This document shows, piece after piece, positions 26,348-39,455 of a DNA stretch of 64,000 nt. The notes under the pieces were generated by a model, which was not told the origin of the DNA, ran no database searches, and was given only the letters and a program-made list of their open reading frames with translations. A program made the position numbers and the translations under genes. Each line of letters begins with the position of its first letter. Position 1 is the stretch's first letter. The DNA is from Firmicutes bacterium AM41-11 (GTDB taxonomy: Bacteria > Bacillota_I > Bacilli_A > Erysipelotrichales > Erysipelotrichaceae). Where the stretch lies: NCBI GenBank assembly GCA_003480165.1, contig QUIQ01000007.1:21140-85139 (forward strand), written 5' to 3'.

Positions 26348-28099
26348 TTAATCCTCTCTTACTTCTACATTCGAGAATATGCTTTGAATTGGATTTTCTT
26401 CCTTCATCTGATCTGAATCATCCGCTTTCTTTTCACATACAATTTCTGCTGGATCAGGGAGAGTATGATTATTCATACGAACTTTAAAGTCTTGAATCAC
26501 ACGATTGCATTGTTCAACATCCATTGAAAAAACTTTCTTCTCTTTACCCAATAACTTCTCGGTAAAATTCTGAAATCCAATCGTATTTTCATATTCATTA
26601 ATTTCTTTAGACGCTACATCACTTCTTGCAGCTACTAATAGATAAGTATCACCACTTGCAATAATCTGCGTATGATTTAATAAATTTGCGGGACGCATAT
26701 ACGTTAGATCTGATGTGAATTGATTTATCTGTTCATACTTTTTATTATCATTAGCTCTTTCTTGTTTATTTGCTCCGACAAGAAGTTGTAACAAAAACAT
26801 ATCTTCTAATATGATTTTACTATCTTTGATTTCTGATTGTTTTGATGTTTCACGTGAAACATCAGATGGTAAATCAGGGGCTTTTTCCCTTTGTTTATAG
26901 GAAATTGTATGGTTTTCGTCTGATTTTACCTGCTTTTCAGATGGAGAATCATAGGACTGTTCCGATTTTTCACTCGTTTTCATTTCAGATATTTCTTGTT
27001 TCACAGGCGACTTTTCTTCATATGATTGAGAAATCGTCTTTAATAATCCTGTTTCAATATAATCTAATACATTTGAAGCATATTGGAACTTATTATACGT
27101 GTCCATTAAACTATCTAATACAGCTAATCTGAAATTCATAGGAGCTTCGACAAAGTATTTCTGAATCAATTCCTTTGTCGAATCATCCATTAATGTTGTA
27201 GTAGGGGAGTAATCATAAATCACACTATTCTTTAATATGGATATAAAATCTGAAGTAAAACGAACAAGATCCATACCTTGGTCAGAGATATGTTGGAGCT
27301 CTGTCATAAGCTTCTCAATATCTTTATGATATAAGTTTGCGAATAACTGACCAATATCATCTAACGTTAAAACACCATATATTTTTCTTACATCCGCTAT
27401 ATGAATTTCCGATGAACAATAAGCTACACATTGATCAAGAATTGATAGGGCATCACGCATACCTCCATCAGCTAAGGAAGCAATTAGGCCAATTGCCTCT
27501 GCATCAATCTGAATCTTTTCTTGTTCACATACAATAGATAAACGTTGCACAATATCTTTGGCAGATACTTTGCTGAAATCAAATCTCTGACAACGCGAAA
27601 TAATAGTTGGTAATACTTTGTTAGGTTCGGTTGTCGCAAAAATAAATACGATGTGTTTAGGTGGTTCTTCAATTGTTTTTAGTAGGGCATTGAAGGCACT
27701 CTTTGTCATCATATGAACTTCATCAATAATATAAATTTTATATTGTCCTTGCATCGGTGCATATTTCACTCGATCAATTAAATTACGAACTTCTTCAACC
27801 CCATTATTGGAAGCAGCATCGATTTCTATAATATCTGGATGACTGCCATTTAAAGCCATCTTACAGTTCTCACATTCTCCACATGGTTGATTATCTTCCG
27901 TACTCGTACAATTTAACATACGCGCAAAAATCTTTGCGATGGTTGTCTTGCCTGTTCCTCGAGGACCACAAAATAAATATGCATGTGCAACACGATCTTG
28001 TGCTTTCGCATTCTTCAAGGTTTGAATGATTGTTTCTTGTCCTACAACCTCATTAAATGTAGTAGGCCGATACTTTCTATATAACGCTTGATAAGCCAT
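26348..28099 (-). CDS. dnaX: DNA polymerase III subunits gamma and tau
   Basis: 583 residues of clamp-loader motor. Walker A GPRGTGKTT is at 45-53, the zinc-binding cysteines in CTSTEDNQPCGECENC, DEVHMMTKSAFNALLKTIEEPP in the Walker B region and TIISRCQRFDF as the SRC motif. Beyond residue 370 is a polar, low-complexity linker and then a short C-terminal domain. The linker codons for DVSRETS contain a perfect parS site. I see no convincing slippery heptamer for a programmed frameshift. CAGGTG and a TATAAT box lie upstream. Confidence 0.95.
   Translation of the reverse strand: MAYQALYRKYRPTTFNEVVGQETIIQTLKNAKAQDRVAHAYLFCGPRGTGKTTIAKIFARMLNCTSTEDNQPCGECENCKMALNGSHPDIIEIDAASNNGVEEVRNLIDRVKYAPMQGQYKIYIIDEVHMMTKSAFNALLKTIEEPPKHIVFIFATTEPNKVLPTIISRCQRFDFSKVSAKDIVQRLSIVCEQEKIQIDAEAIGLIASLADGGMRDALSILDQCVAYCSSEIHIADVRKIYGVLTLDDIGQLFANLYHKDIEKLMTELQHISDQGMDLVRFTSDFISILKNSVIYDYSPTTTLMDDSTKELIQKYFVEAPMNFRLAVLDSLMDTYNKFQYASNVLDYIETGLLKTISQSYEEKSPVKQEISEMKTSEKSEQSYDSPSEKQVKSDENHTISYKQREKAPDLPSDVSRETSKQSEIKDSKIILEDMFLLQLLVGANKQERANDNKKYEQINQFTSDLTYMRPANLLNHTQIIASGDTYLLVAARSDVASKEINEYENTIGFQNFTEKLLGKEKKVFSMDVEQCNRVIQDFKVRMNNHTLPDPAEIVCEKKADDSDQMKEENPIQSIFSNVEVRED
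26846..26861. promoter_or_regulatory. Perfect parS chromosome-partition site inside dnaX
   Basis: TGTTTCACGTGAAACA matches the Bacillus ParB/Spo0J parS consensus at all 16 positions and extends to a 20-base perfect palindrome (26844-26863). It lies about 11 kb from dnaA, in the origin-proximal zone where parS sites cluster. parA and parB are not in this window. Confidence 0.9.
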
Positions 28100-28165
28100 A
28101 GAACACCTGCTTTCTAATGGCTCTATTATATCATGTATAGGAAAATCATATAGAAAAAGACAAAG

Positions 28166-28630
<465 letters not shown>

Positions 28631-28633
28631 CTA

Positions 28634-28719
28634 TAAAAAAACTACTACACATGATGGAGCTCCCTTATGGCTGCTTCGTTCCCGACCTGACCAATTTCAG
28701 AAGATATCATTGTAGTAGC
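28634..28719 (-). ncRNA. ffs: Signal recognition particle RNA (small bacterial type)
   Basis: About 86 bases. The minus strand has the conserved SRP helix 8 core GGTCAGGTCGGGAACGAAGC followed by AGCC. The ends pair as CTACTACA with TGTAGTAG, and a run of T terminates it. It binds Ffh to target membrane proteins. Its own promoter lies at 28726-28755. Confidence 0.92.
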
Positions 28720-28725
28720 TCACTT

Positions 28726-28755
28726 AGTATAACATAGAAGCTATCGCCTAAGCAA
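28726..28755 (-). promoter_or_regulatory. Promoter of the SRP RNA gene
   Basis: Minus-strand -35 TTGCTT (28750-28755), 18-base spacer, -10 TATACT (28726-28731); transcription would start near 28719. Confidence 0.55.
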
Positions 28756-28780
28756 TATGAATTCACTACACTATTCCTAT

Positions 28781-28815
28781 AAAAAGACTGTCTATAAAAT
28801 TATAGACAGCTTTTT
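28781..28815 (-). terminator. serS terminator
   Basis: GCTGTCTATA pairs with TATAGACAGT on the minus strand, followed by CTTTTTATAG, just after the serS stop. Confidence 0.8.
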
Positions 28816-28818
28816 AAA

Positions 28819-30099
28819 CTATTTAATGACTTTTTGTCCACCCATGTAAGGTTGTAAGGCTTCTGGAATTAATACAGAACCATCTTCTTGTAAGTTGTTT
28901 TCTAAGAAGGCAATCAACATACGAGGTGGAGCAACACAAGTATTATTTAAAGTATGGGCAAAATACTTATTTCCATTCTCATCACGTACACGAATCTTTA
29001 AACGACGTGCTTGGGCATCCGTTAAGTTTGAACAAGATCCAACTTCAAAGTATTTCTTTTGACGAGGAGACCATGCTTCTACATCTACAGATTTAGATTT
29101 TAAGTCAGCTAAGTCACCAGAGCAACATTCCAAAGTACGAACAGGAATATCCAAAGTACGGAAGAAATCTACTGTATTCGTATATAATTTCACAAACCAT
29201 TCTTTACTTTCTTCTGGTTTACATACAACTATCATTTCTTGTTTTTCAAATTGATGGATACGATATACACCACGTTCTTCAATACCATGTGCACCTTTTT
29301 CTTTACGGAAACAAGGAGAGTAAGAAGTTAAGGTATAAGGTAAATCTTTTTCATCAATAATAGAATCAATGAAACGACCAATCATAGAGTGTTCACTTGT
29401 ACCAATTAAATACAAATCTTCTCCTTCGATTTTATACATCATTCCATCCATCTCTTCAAATGACATAACGCCATCTACAACATTGGAACGAATCATATAA
29501 GGTGGAATTACATACGTAAAGCCTCGACCAATCATAAAGTCACGAGCATAAGACAAAATAGCTGAATGAAGACGAGCAATATCACCTGTTAAATAGTAGA
29601 AACCATTCCCCGCTACTTTTCTAGCAGAATCTAAATCAATTCCATTCAAACGTTCCATAATATCAGTATGATAAGGAATTTCAAAATCAGGAACTTTTGG
29701 TTCACCAAATTTTTGAAGTTCAACATTTTCGGAATCATCTTTTCCAATAGGAACTGTATCTTCAATCATATTTGGAATCATCATCATTTTATGACGAACA
29801 GATTCACGTAAGCTTTCTTCTTTTTCTTCCAAAGCCTCCAATTCATCCGCCATATTGCGAACTTGATTCTTTACTTCTTCCGCTTCTTCTTTTTTACCTT
29901 GTCCCATCAAGGTACCAATTTCTTTAGAGATTTTCTTTCTTTGGGCACGTAAATCATCGGCATGTTGTTGAACTTGACGAAGTTCTTTGTCTTCCAATAA
30001 GACTTCATTCACCAAAGGAATCTTTTTGTCTTGGAATTTTTTCTTCATGTTTTCTTTTACTTCATCAGCATGTTCACGAACAAATTTGATATCTAGCAT
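28819..30099 (-). CDS. serS: Seryl-tRNA synthetase
   Basis: 426 residues. The N-terminal coiled-coil arm (about 30-110) that grips the tRNA is followed by a class II catalytic core with FRKEKGAHG (motif 2 region), QFEKQEMIVV and NNTCVAPPRMLIAFLEN (motif 3 region). The ATG at 30097-30099 has GGAGG ten bases upstream. The frame extends into the T-box leader, but those codons belong to the RNA structure. Expression should rise when uncharged serine tRNA binds the leader. Confidence 0.95.
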   Translation of the reverse strand: MLDIKFVREHADEVKENMKKKFQDKKIPLVNEVLLEDKELRQVQQHADDLRAQRKKISKEIGTLMGQGKKEEAEEVKNQVRNMADELEALEEKEESLRESVRHKMMMIPNMIEDTVPIGKDDSENVELQKFGEPKVPDFEIPYHTDIMERLNGIDLDSARKVAGNGFYYLTGDIARLHSAILSYARDFMIGRGFTYVIPPYMIRSNVVDGVMSFEEMDGMMYKIEGEDLYLIGTSEHSMIGRFIDSIIDEKDLPYTLTSYSPCFRKEKGAHGIEERGVYRIHQFEKQEMIVVCKPEESKEWFVKLYTNTVDFFRTLDIPVRTLECCSGDLADLKSKSVDVEAWSPRQKKYFEVGSCSNLTDAQARRLKIRVRDENGNKYFAHTLNNTCVAPPRMLIAFLENNLQEDGSVLIPEALQPYMGGQKVIK

Positions 30100-30121
30100 C
30101 TTTTCTTTTCCTCCATTCAAT

Positions 30122-30342
30122 AAAAAAAGACATTGCACCCATAAAGGGACGATGTCTCGCGTTGCCACCCTTCTTATCTTATTGCTAAGATCTCTTGACA
30201 TGATAACGGTATGTACCGAATTTAACTACTTCATTCATTAAATTGCTCTAAGGTGCTTTTCATTTTTCCTACCTTGATATTTTCACCAAACCATATCATC
30301 TCTAGAAAATAGAAAAAATTACTCTTCCTTATCTTCGCTTTC
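30122..30342 (-). promoter_or_regulatory. T-box leader of serS
   Basis: The minus strand carries the T-box core AAGGGTGGCAACGCGAGAC (T-box consensus AGGGTGGNACCGCG), followed by a hairpin that ends in a T-run (TCTTTTTTTATTG) as the terminator. About 150 bases of stem I-type structure lie upstream. A serine AGC triplet in AGAGCAA is a possible specifier, but the fold was not computed. Confidence 0.88.
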
Positions 30343-30348
30343 TTTATT

Positions 30349-30377
30349 TTTATATCATTATTTCAAGCATTTCTCAA
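30349..30377 (-). promoter_or_regulatory. Promoter of the serS T-box transcript
   Basis: Minus-strand -35 TTGAGA (30372-30377), 17-base spacer, -10 TATAAA (30349-30354). Confidence 0.6.
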
Positions 30378-30466
30378 CCTATTTCCACGTTAATTTTACA
30401 AATCTTTTACCTATTTCATATGAAACTTTATTCTCTTTTTCCTATACTGAAAAAAAGGAGAATCCT

Positions 30467-30625
30467 ATAAACTATCAATGCGTCATCATCAATAAAGATC
30501 TAACCGAAAATGTTGATGAAAGAATCATTTTAGAAAATGAAAAGATGGTCCAAAAAGGGTATACACTCGTTACCACTACCTTCCAGGAACCATCTAAAAT
30601 TCTAATGATTTACAAATCAGAATAA
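30467..30625 (+). CDS. 52-residue protein with an apparent AUA start codon (DUF4177-like)
   Basis: An open frame with no ATG, GTG or TTG at its 5' end. AAGGAG stands six bases before ATA (30467), and the frame then reads NYQCVIINKDLTENVD, a helix-like ENEKMVQKGYTLVT and a final KILMIYKSE. That strand-helix-strand pattern, with a 'GY-L-V' then 'Y/F-K' ending, resembles the small DUF4177 family. It has a -10 box TATACT (30443-30448) upstream and a terminator directly after the stop codon. The gene is complete in every respect except a standard start. Function unknown. Confidence 0.55.
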   Translation: MNYQCVIINKDLTENVDERIILENEKMVQKGYTLVTTTFQEPSKILMIYKSE

Positions 30626-30647
30626 AAGCTCCGATTTCGGAGCTTTT
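30624..30647. terminator. Bidirectional terminator between the small gene and gyrA
   Basis: AAAAGCTCCGA and TCGGAGCTTTT are perfect complements around a short loop, with A and T tails on both sides. It overlaps the stop codons of both convergent genes. Confidence 0.85.
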
Positions 30648-33117
30648 ATGCATTTTCTATATTCTCTTCTTCAGGTTCTTCATGATCAACTAAAGTTAAA
30701 CGCATAACTTTGGCATCATCTGTTAAGTTGATCAAACGAACCCCTTGGGTATTTCGTGAATAAATTCCAATATCCGCAACCGAAATACGAATCATAATAC
30801 CACTACTTGAAACAATCATCGCATCTTCATCCCCACGTACCGCTTTTACTAATTTAAGGGCACCGGTCTTCTCAGTTACATTCATTGTCGCAACCCCTTT
30901 GGAACCACGAGAAGTTAAACGATAATCTTCTACCTTGCTACGTTTTCCATATCCATTTTCAGAAATAGATAATAAGGTATCTCCTTCATAATCCATAGCT
31001 GCACCAACAATACTTCCACCATCGGTATTCATACCACGTACACCACTAGCACTACGTCCCATTTGACGAATATCCTTTTCATCAAAGCGGGCAACTTTAC
31101 CATTGGAACAAGCCAACATTACTTGATCATGGCCACTAGTAGGTTTCACAAATAATAAGATATCGTCTTCTTTTAAACTAATCGCAATCTTACCATTTCG
31201 GTTGATCCGATCAAATTCCGATAATTGGGTACGTTTTACAACTCCATCTTTTGTGACAAAGAGCAGATTTTCATATGAATGATCCTGTGGAATACCTAAT
31301 AAGGCCGTCACATGTTCATTTTCTTCCAATTGAATTAAATTCACAATTGGTAAACCTTTTGAAGTACGTGAACCACTTGGCACATTGTATCCCTTTAAAC
31401 GATAGACCCGACCAAGATCCGTAAACAACATCAAATGATCATGGGTATTCAAAGAAATCATCGTATCGATATCATCTTCCGCATTTAACGTCAGTGACTT
31501 GATACCACGACCACCACGATTTTGCGCATGGTAGGTATCAACTGGCATACGTTTGATATAACCAGACATCGTCAACATGACAATCACATCTTCCTTTGGA
31601 ATCAGATCTTCGTCTTCCATATTCACATAAGAATCCGTGATTTCGGTACGACGTTCATCCCCGTATTTCTCATTGATTTCCGTTAAATCATCACGAATGA
31701 TTTGAAGAACACGACTGTGTTTTGACAAAATATCTTTATAGTCGGCAATCTTTAACAACAAGTCTTGGTATTCATTTTCGACTTTGTCGCGTTCCAAACC
31801 AGATAGACGACGCAACTGCATAGCTAAAATAGCACGTGCCTGAATTTCATCAAAACCAAACTTTTCACATAACTCAGCATTTAGGCCAGCTTCATCCGAA
31901 TGGGATTGACGAATCGTCTGAATCACTTCATCCAAACGGTCCAAGGCAATTCTAAATCCTTCTAAGATATGTGCACGATCTTCCGCTTTCTTTAAATCAA
32001 AACGGGTTTTTCTTTCTACAACTTCCACTTGGAAATCAATATAGTCATTAATAATATCTTTGATTGGCAATTGGCGTGGACGACCATTTTCCAAAGCCAG
32101 CATATTAATACCATAACTAGACTGCAAAGGTGTTAAACGGAACAATTGATTTAAGATGACATCTTCTTGAACATCTTTTTTCAATTCCATCACAATACGA
32201 ATACCTTCACGATTCGATTCATCATTCAAATAGGTAACCCCTTGAATGTCTTTTTCACGAACCAGCGAAGCCATCTTCGTAATTAAGTTTGCCTTATTTA
32301 CGCCAAAAGGAATTTCATAGAAAATAATCTGTTTCTTTCCATTTGACAATTCTTCAATACGGTATTTAGAACGAATATAAATCGTACCACGACCCGTTTC
32401 ATAAGCCTGGCGAATTCCTTTACGGCCCAAAATAATACCACCAGTAGGAAAGTCTGGTCCCTTTAGATGATTCATCAATTCAGGTACCGAGATATCTGGA
32501 TCATCCATGACCGCAAAAATGGCATCAATCGTTTCACCTAAGTTATGCGTTGGCATATTGGTTGCCATACCAACCGCAATACCCATCGAACCATTGACAA
32601 GAATATTCGGAAAACGACTCGGTAAAACCAAAGGTTCGGTTTCTTCTCCATCGTAGTTTTCAACAAAATCAACCGTATTTTTATTAATATCACGAACCAT
32701 TTCCATGGCAATTTTAGACATACGCGCTTCGGTATAACGCATGGCAGCAGCACCATCGCCATCCAAACTACCAAAGTTTCCATGACCATCTACAAGCGGA
32801 TAACGATAAGAGAAATCTTGAGCCATACGAACCATGGCATCATAAACCGCCGTATCTCCATGTGGGTGATACTTACCAATAACTTCACCGACAATACGCG
32901 CACTCTTCTTATGGGCTACCCCAGAAGACATACCTAATTGATTCATCGCATGTAAAATACGTCGATGTACTGGTTTCATACCATCACGAACATCAGGAAG
33001 GGCACGCTGTACAATAACCGACATGGAATAATCTAGAAAGTCTTCACGGACCTCACGCGAAATCTCGACTTCTTCGACTACATCATATTGTTCTTCTGGA
33101 TTGTTGTTTTCTGACAT
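30646..33117 (-). CDS. gyrA: DNA gyrase subunit A
   Basis: 823 residues. The breakage-reunion domain shows [35 protein letters not shown] (the quinolone-resistance region, here with Asp) and [10 protein letters not shown] with the catalytic tyrosine (about 122). A C-terminal beta-pinwheel with GMNT and RGxKG repeats, including the gyrase-type GxRGGKG-like [10 protein letters not shown], wraps DNA. AGGAGG precedes the ATG; gyrB lies ten bases upstream in the same operon. Confidence 0.97.
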   Translation of the reverse strand: MSENNNPEEQYDVVEEVEISREVREDFLDYSMSVIVQRALPDVRDGMKPVHRRILHAMNQLGMSSGVAHKKSARIVGEVIGKYHPHGDTAVYDAMVRMAQDFSYRYPLVDGHGNFGSLDGDGAAAMRYTEARMSKIAMEMVRDINKNTVDFVENYDGEETEPLVLPSRFPNILVNGSMGIAVGMATNMPTHNLGETIDAIFAVMDDPDISVPELMNHLKGPDFPTGGIILGRKGIRQAYETGRGTIYIRSKYRIEELSNGKKQIIFYEIPFGVNKANLITKMASLVREKDIQGVTYLNDESNREGIRIVMELKKDVQEDVILNQLFRLTPLQSSYGINMLALENGRPRQLPIKDIINDYIDFQVEVVERKTRFDLKKAEDRAHILEGFRIALDRLDEVIQTIRQSHSDEAGLNAELCEKFGFDEIQARAILAMQLRRLSGLERDKVENEYQDLLLKIADYKDILSKHSRVLQIIRDDLTEINEKYGDERRTEITDSYVNMEDEDLIPKEDVIVMLTMSGYIKRMPVDTYHAQNRGGRGIKSLTLNAEDDIDTMISLNTHDHLMLFTDLGRVYRLKGYNVPSGSRTSKGLPIVNLIQLEENEHVTALLGIPQDHSYENLLFVTKDGVVKRTQLSEFDRINRNGKIAISLKEDDILLFVKPTSGHDQVMLACSNGKVARFDEKDIRQMGRSASGVRGMNTDGGSIVGAAMDYEGDTLLSISENGYGKRSKVEDYRLTSRGSKGVATMNVTEKTGALKLVKAVRGDEDAMIVSSSGIMIRISVADIGIYSRNTQGVRLINLTDDAKVMRLTLVDHEEPEEENIENA

Positions 33118-33127
33118 AGCATTCCTC

Positions 33128-36179
<3,052 letters not shown>

Positions 36180-36183
<4 letters not shown>

Positions 36184-36383
36184 TCAATGTCAATCCTATT
36201 ACCTTCTACTTCAACCGTATCGCCTGCATATAATTTGCGACCACGACGATTTTCTTTTTGCCCATTCACTAAACAATAGTTTTCTGCCAAATAGGCTTTA
36301 ATCAATCCACCGCTGTCAATCACATTACAAGCTTTTAATAATTGCGATAAGGTAATATATTCATTTTTTAGTTTAAAATGCAT
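36180..36383 (-). CDS. yaaA: S4-domain RNA-binding protein (YaaA-like)
   Basis: 67 residues, all S4 domain: YITLSQLLKACNVIDSGG and AENYCLVNGQKENRRGRKLYAGDTVEV. In B. subtilis the homologue yaaA lies between dnaN and recF, exactly as here. The ATG at 36381-36383 has AAAGGGG seven bases upstream. A role with ribosomal RNA is inferred from the domain only. Confidence 0.9.
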
Positions 36384-36460
36384 GGACAGACCCCTTTTCA
36401 CCCCTAAATTATATCATAAATTGGGATTTATTACTATATGTAGGTACCTATACAAAAATA

Positions 36461-36481
36461 AAAAAAGGCCTATAAGGCCTT
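36461..36481 (-). terminator. dnaN terminator
   Basis: On the minus strand AAGGCC pairs with GGCCTT and is followed by TTTTTATTTTTG, just after the dnaN stop. A TATAAT box further downstream (36406-36415 area) would restart transcription for the S4-recF-gyrBA block. Confidence 0.75.
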
Positions 36482-36491
36482 AAAATGTCGA

Positions 36492-37613
36492 TTAATCAAA
36501 GCTTCGTACCGGAACAATAACCATCACAACCGATGAATCTTCAGGATTTAAAATACGAATCGGATGTTTTGGTCCCGAAAATTCTAAATTTACTTCTTCA
36601 CAATTTAAAGCTCGAATGGCATCTAAAATAAAGCTACCATTACAAGTTAGTGTAAGAGCTTCCCCTTGATACGAGCAATTGGTCAGAACTTCATCACTGT
36701 TTCCAATTTCGGAAGAATACGTTTTAATACGTACTACATCATCGGAACAAACAAGTTTTACTAAATGAATCTTATCGTTACGAATAAAGTTGGTACGATC
36801 GATAACACTGCTTAATTCATGGGATGATACATGCATACTGGCAACCGAAGTTGTAGGAATAATGGTTTCAATATTTGGAAAACTTCCATCCAATAAACGC
36901 GTTTGGAAAATTGTTTGACCAAAGATAAACTGGGCTTTCTTGCTGTCGACATATAAATCAACTTTTTCGTTATCTTCAGAAAGTGAACGCACCACTTCAA
37001 CTAAAGATTTATTGGGAATCGTAACATTAAAGTTTGTCCCTTGATCTAATTGAATCGTTTTACGAGCCAAACGATACGAATCTGTTCCCGAACAATATAA
37101 AGTTGTATCCTTTACATTAAAATTCACACCATTTAATACCGGACGTTGTTCATTTTCACTACAAGCGTAAGCGGTTTGATTCACAATATCCTTTAAGGTA
37201 TTACTATCTAAAGAAATACAAGACTCTGGTTGGGTAAAGTCAATATTTGGATATTGACCAGCTTCCATACCATTTAAGTTAAATTCACCATTTTGGCTGA
37301 CAATATGAACCAGTTCAAAATCCTTTAATTCAATATCAATCATAGTAGAATCGATTTTTCGAACAATTTCTAGTAAGAATTTAGATTCCATAATAATTGA
37401 TCCAGTAGAAATAATTTGCAGTTGGTTCAATTCACCAGGATAGATAATCGTTTGAATAGAAACAGTAGAATTACTTCCGGTTAGAACAATTTGATCTTCT
37501 TTTACATCAATACAGATACCAGATAAAGCTGGTAAGGGTGAAAAGACACTAATAGCTCGAGCAACAATAGATAATTTGTTGAAAAAATATTTTCGATCAA
37601 TCGTAAATTTCAT
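36492..37613 (-). CDS. dnaN: DNA polymerase III beta subunit (sliding clamp)
   Basis: 373 residues, three tandem clamp domains. N-terminal MKFTIDRKYFFNKLSIVARAIS, central QNGEFNLNGMEAGQYPNID, and the closing IRILNPEDSSVVMVIVPVR are typical; the last segment forms the partner-binding pocket. AAGGAG lies nine bases before the ATG. It follows dnaA through a 136-base spacer that carries origin elements. Confidence 0.96.
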   Translation of the reverse strand: MKFTIDRKYFFNKLSIVARAISVFSPLPALSGICIDVKEDQIVLTGSNSTVSIQTIIYPGELNQLQIISTGSIIMESKFLLEIVRKIDSTMIDIELKDFELVHIVSQNGEFNLNGMEAGQYPNIDFTQPESCISLDSNTLKDIVNQTAYACSENEQRPVLNGVNFNVKDTTLYCSGTDSYRLARKTIQLDQGTNFNVTIPNKSLVEVVRSLSEDNEKVDLYVDSKKAQFIFGQTIFQTRLLDGSFPNIETIIPTTSVASMHVSSHELSSVIDRTNFIRNDKIHLVKLVCSDDVVRIKTYSSEIGNSDEVLTNCSYQGEALTLTCNGSFILDAIRALNCEEVNLEFSGPKHPIRILNPEDSSVVMVIVPVRSFD

Positions 37614-37749
37614 AAGTGGTTTCTCCTTTATTTTTTATTTGTAACAACAATAACCTGGGGAAAACGGGGAAAAAGTCGTCGTTTTCCGCATAGGTATTGG
37701 TTAAAACGCGATTTATGGACAGGGGATATCTGGGGATAAATGCGGATAT
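37614..37749. other. Origin segment between dnaA and dnaN
   Basis: Contains a DnaA-box-like TGGGGATAA (37731-37739, reverse complement TTATCCCCA), related AGGGGATAT and TGCGGATAT words on either side, and the TGGGGAAAAC repeat (37656-37665) immediately followed by GGGGAAAAA. With the cluster upstream of dnaA this gives a bipartite origin of the Bacillus kind. Confidence 0.65.
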
Positions 37750-39105
37750 CTATTCCAGTCCTTCTTTAATTTGGTTCATAGCCAGGGCAAACGCTTTATC
37801 CGTCTTTAAGAGTTTAACCGCGCGCTCATAGCTGGATTTAATCGTAGAATGATCTCTTTTTCCTAATTCATAGCCAATCTGCGTCCAAGATGTATCTGAT
37901 AATTCATGGGATAAATAGACAATCATATGTCGCGCTGTCGTTAATTTACGCTGCCGGGCATGGCCTTCGACATCTTTATACGATAAACCATAATAGACCG
38001 TAACCGCCTTTTTTATATCTTTTACCGATAAATGATCCGATGGCGTAGAAAGAATAATCGTATCTGATAAGACTTTTTGGGCAAATTCGAGATCAATCAC
38101 ATCCGGATTTTCAAGTGTCGCATTAAAAATCAAACGATTTAAATTGCCTTCCAGACTTCTTACATCATCTGAAAATTTATGGGCTAAAAAGTCAACAACT
38201 TCATCACTGATTGGACAGGTTTCTTCATAGCCTTCCAGCTTTTTACGCAAAATAGCTCGACTGGTATCAAATTCAGGTCGCTGAATATTTACCACCAAGC
38301 CTTTGGTGAAACGCGAAACTAAACGATCTTGAATACCCGTTAATTGGCTAGGATGCATGTCACTGGTGATAATGATCTGCGCTCCTTTAGATATTAAGGA
38401 ATTATATACTTTAAAGAAGACTTCCTGGCTGCTTGATTGCGTTAAGTTTTGGATATCATCAATCAAGAAATAATCGTTATCAATGAGTTGAGCCTGCACT
38501 TGTTCAACCGTATTTCCATGGACGTTTTTGGTCTTCATAGCATCCAGTAAGATAGAAACTAAATCTCCACTATAGGAATAAAAGACCTTGAGTTCTGGCC
38601 GTTCAGTTTGTAGATAGTTTCCGATGGCATGGAGTAAGTGGGTTTTACCTAAACCAGAATTTCCATAAATCATAATCGGATTAAAGTAATGTTTACTTTG
38701 GGTACAACTAGCCAAACAAGCCGCATATGCTTCTTGGTTCGATTTTCCTTCGACAAAGTTTTCAAAAGTATAATCGGGATTAAATTCCGCTTTTAATAGT
38801 TCAACCGTTCGTTGTTGCACGATTTCTTCCGGCATTAACTTCTGCATTTCTCTAAATTCCATGAATTGAATGGATACCGGTTCACCCCAAACGAAGTTCA
38901 AAGTTTCTTCAAAAAGCTGCTTTTCTTTACTGATTAAAGAAAAAGTGATTTTGGAACGGTAGGAAACGTACGCAATTTGATTTTCAATCTTGAAAAGATT
39001 GGTTTTGCGAATCCAGTTTTTAAAAGTATCTTCTGAAAAGTACTGGGATTCTTCAATTTTATCTAAGACTTCTTTCCAGATTGTATCAAAATCAAATGTT
39101 GCCAT
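37750..39105 (-). CDS. dnaA: Chromosomal replication initiator protein DnaA
   Basis: 451 residues. Domain I at the N-terminus, AAA+ domain with GNSGLGKTHLLHAIGNYL (Walker A 148-155), LIDDIQNL (Walker B) and a C-terminal DNA-binding domain with RQRKLTTARHMIVYLS and GKRDHSTI (415-422). In the usual signature (DHTT) the position after His is Thr; here it is Ser420, at a residue that contacts the DnaA box in E. coli. The boxes around this gene are also atypical (TTATCCCCA). GGAGG precedes the ATG. Confidence 0.97.
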   Translation of the reverse strand: MATFDFDTIWKEVLDKIEESQYFSEDTFKNWIRKTNLFKIENQIAYVSYRSKITFSLISKEKQLFEETLNFVWGEPVSIQFMEFREMQKLMPEEIVQQRTVELLKAEFNPDYTFENFVEGKSNQEAYAACLASCTQSKHYFNPIMIYGNSGLGKTHLLHAIGNYLQTERPELKVFYSYSGDLVSILLDAMKTKNVHGNTVEQVQAQLIDNDYFLIDDIQNLTQSSSQEVFFKVYNSLISKGAQIIITSDMHPSQLTGIQDRLVSRFTKGLVVNIQRPEFDTSRAILRKKLEGYEETCPISDEVVDFLAHKFSDDVRSLEGNLNRLIFNATLENPDVIDLEFAQKVLSDTIILSTPSDHLSVKDIKKAVTVYYGLSYKDVEGHARQRKLTTARHMIVYLSHELSDTSWTQIGYELGKRDHSTIKSSYERAVKLLKTDKAFALAMNQIKEGLE

Positions 39106-39455
39106 TAAAACCTCCGTGTTATGAATCTTTTTCTATTATACACGAATTGTTTGAAACTTCATTAAAGAAGTTATCCCCAAATAAATGGGGATAACCTTCA
39201 AGCATACTGGGGAAAACTTTTTCCCCGATGGGGATAAAGTGGGAAATTGGGGAAAACGACTGGGGAAAACTTTTCTTTTTCCCCAGAAAAATAATCCTTT
39301 TCTTTCCTTATTATATATAAGGGCGTTTTCCCCGTTATCCCCAGGGGTCTTTCTTGCAGGCAAATCTAGTGGGGAAAATGCGGATAGAAATGTGGATTGA
39401 ATTGATTCAATACTTTGAATGAGATACAATATCCCCGGACCCAGGAGGGAAAAAC
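39106..39455. other. Replication origin region upstream of dnaA (oriC)
   Basis: A 350-base gene-free region. TTATCCCCA boxes lie at 39171-39179 (+), 39186-39194 (-), 39229-39237 (-) and 39335-39343 (+); the first two form a perfect ten-base inverted repeat. TGGGGAAAAC repeats lie at 39208, 39248 and 39261, with variants at 39276-39285, 39325-39334 and 39370-39379. TGTGGATTG (39391-39399) is closest to the standard box. An AT-rich stretch at 39286-39320 may be the unwinding element. Strand polarity switches here, and dnaA and rpmH flank it. Confidence 0.85.
39402..39430 (+). promoter_or_regulatory. Promoter of the FemA/B-type gene at the edge of oriC
   Basis: -35 TTGATT (39402-39407), 17-base spacer, -10 TACAAT (39425-39430), just outside the DnaA-box cluster. 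Confidence 0.55.

Noticed and set aside
26348..28099. Programmed frameshift in dnaX giving a separate gamma subunit
   Set aside because: No A-AAA-AAG type slippery heptamer with a following stem was seen in the coding strand around the expected position.
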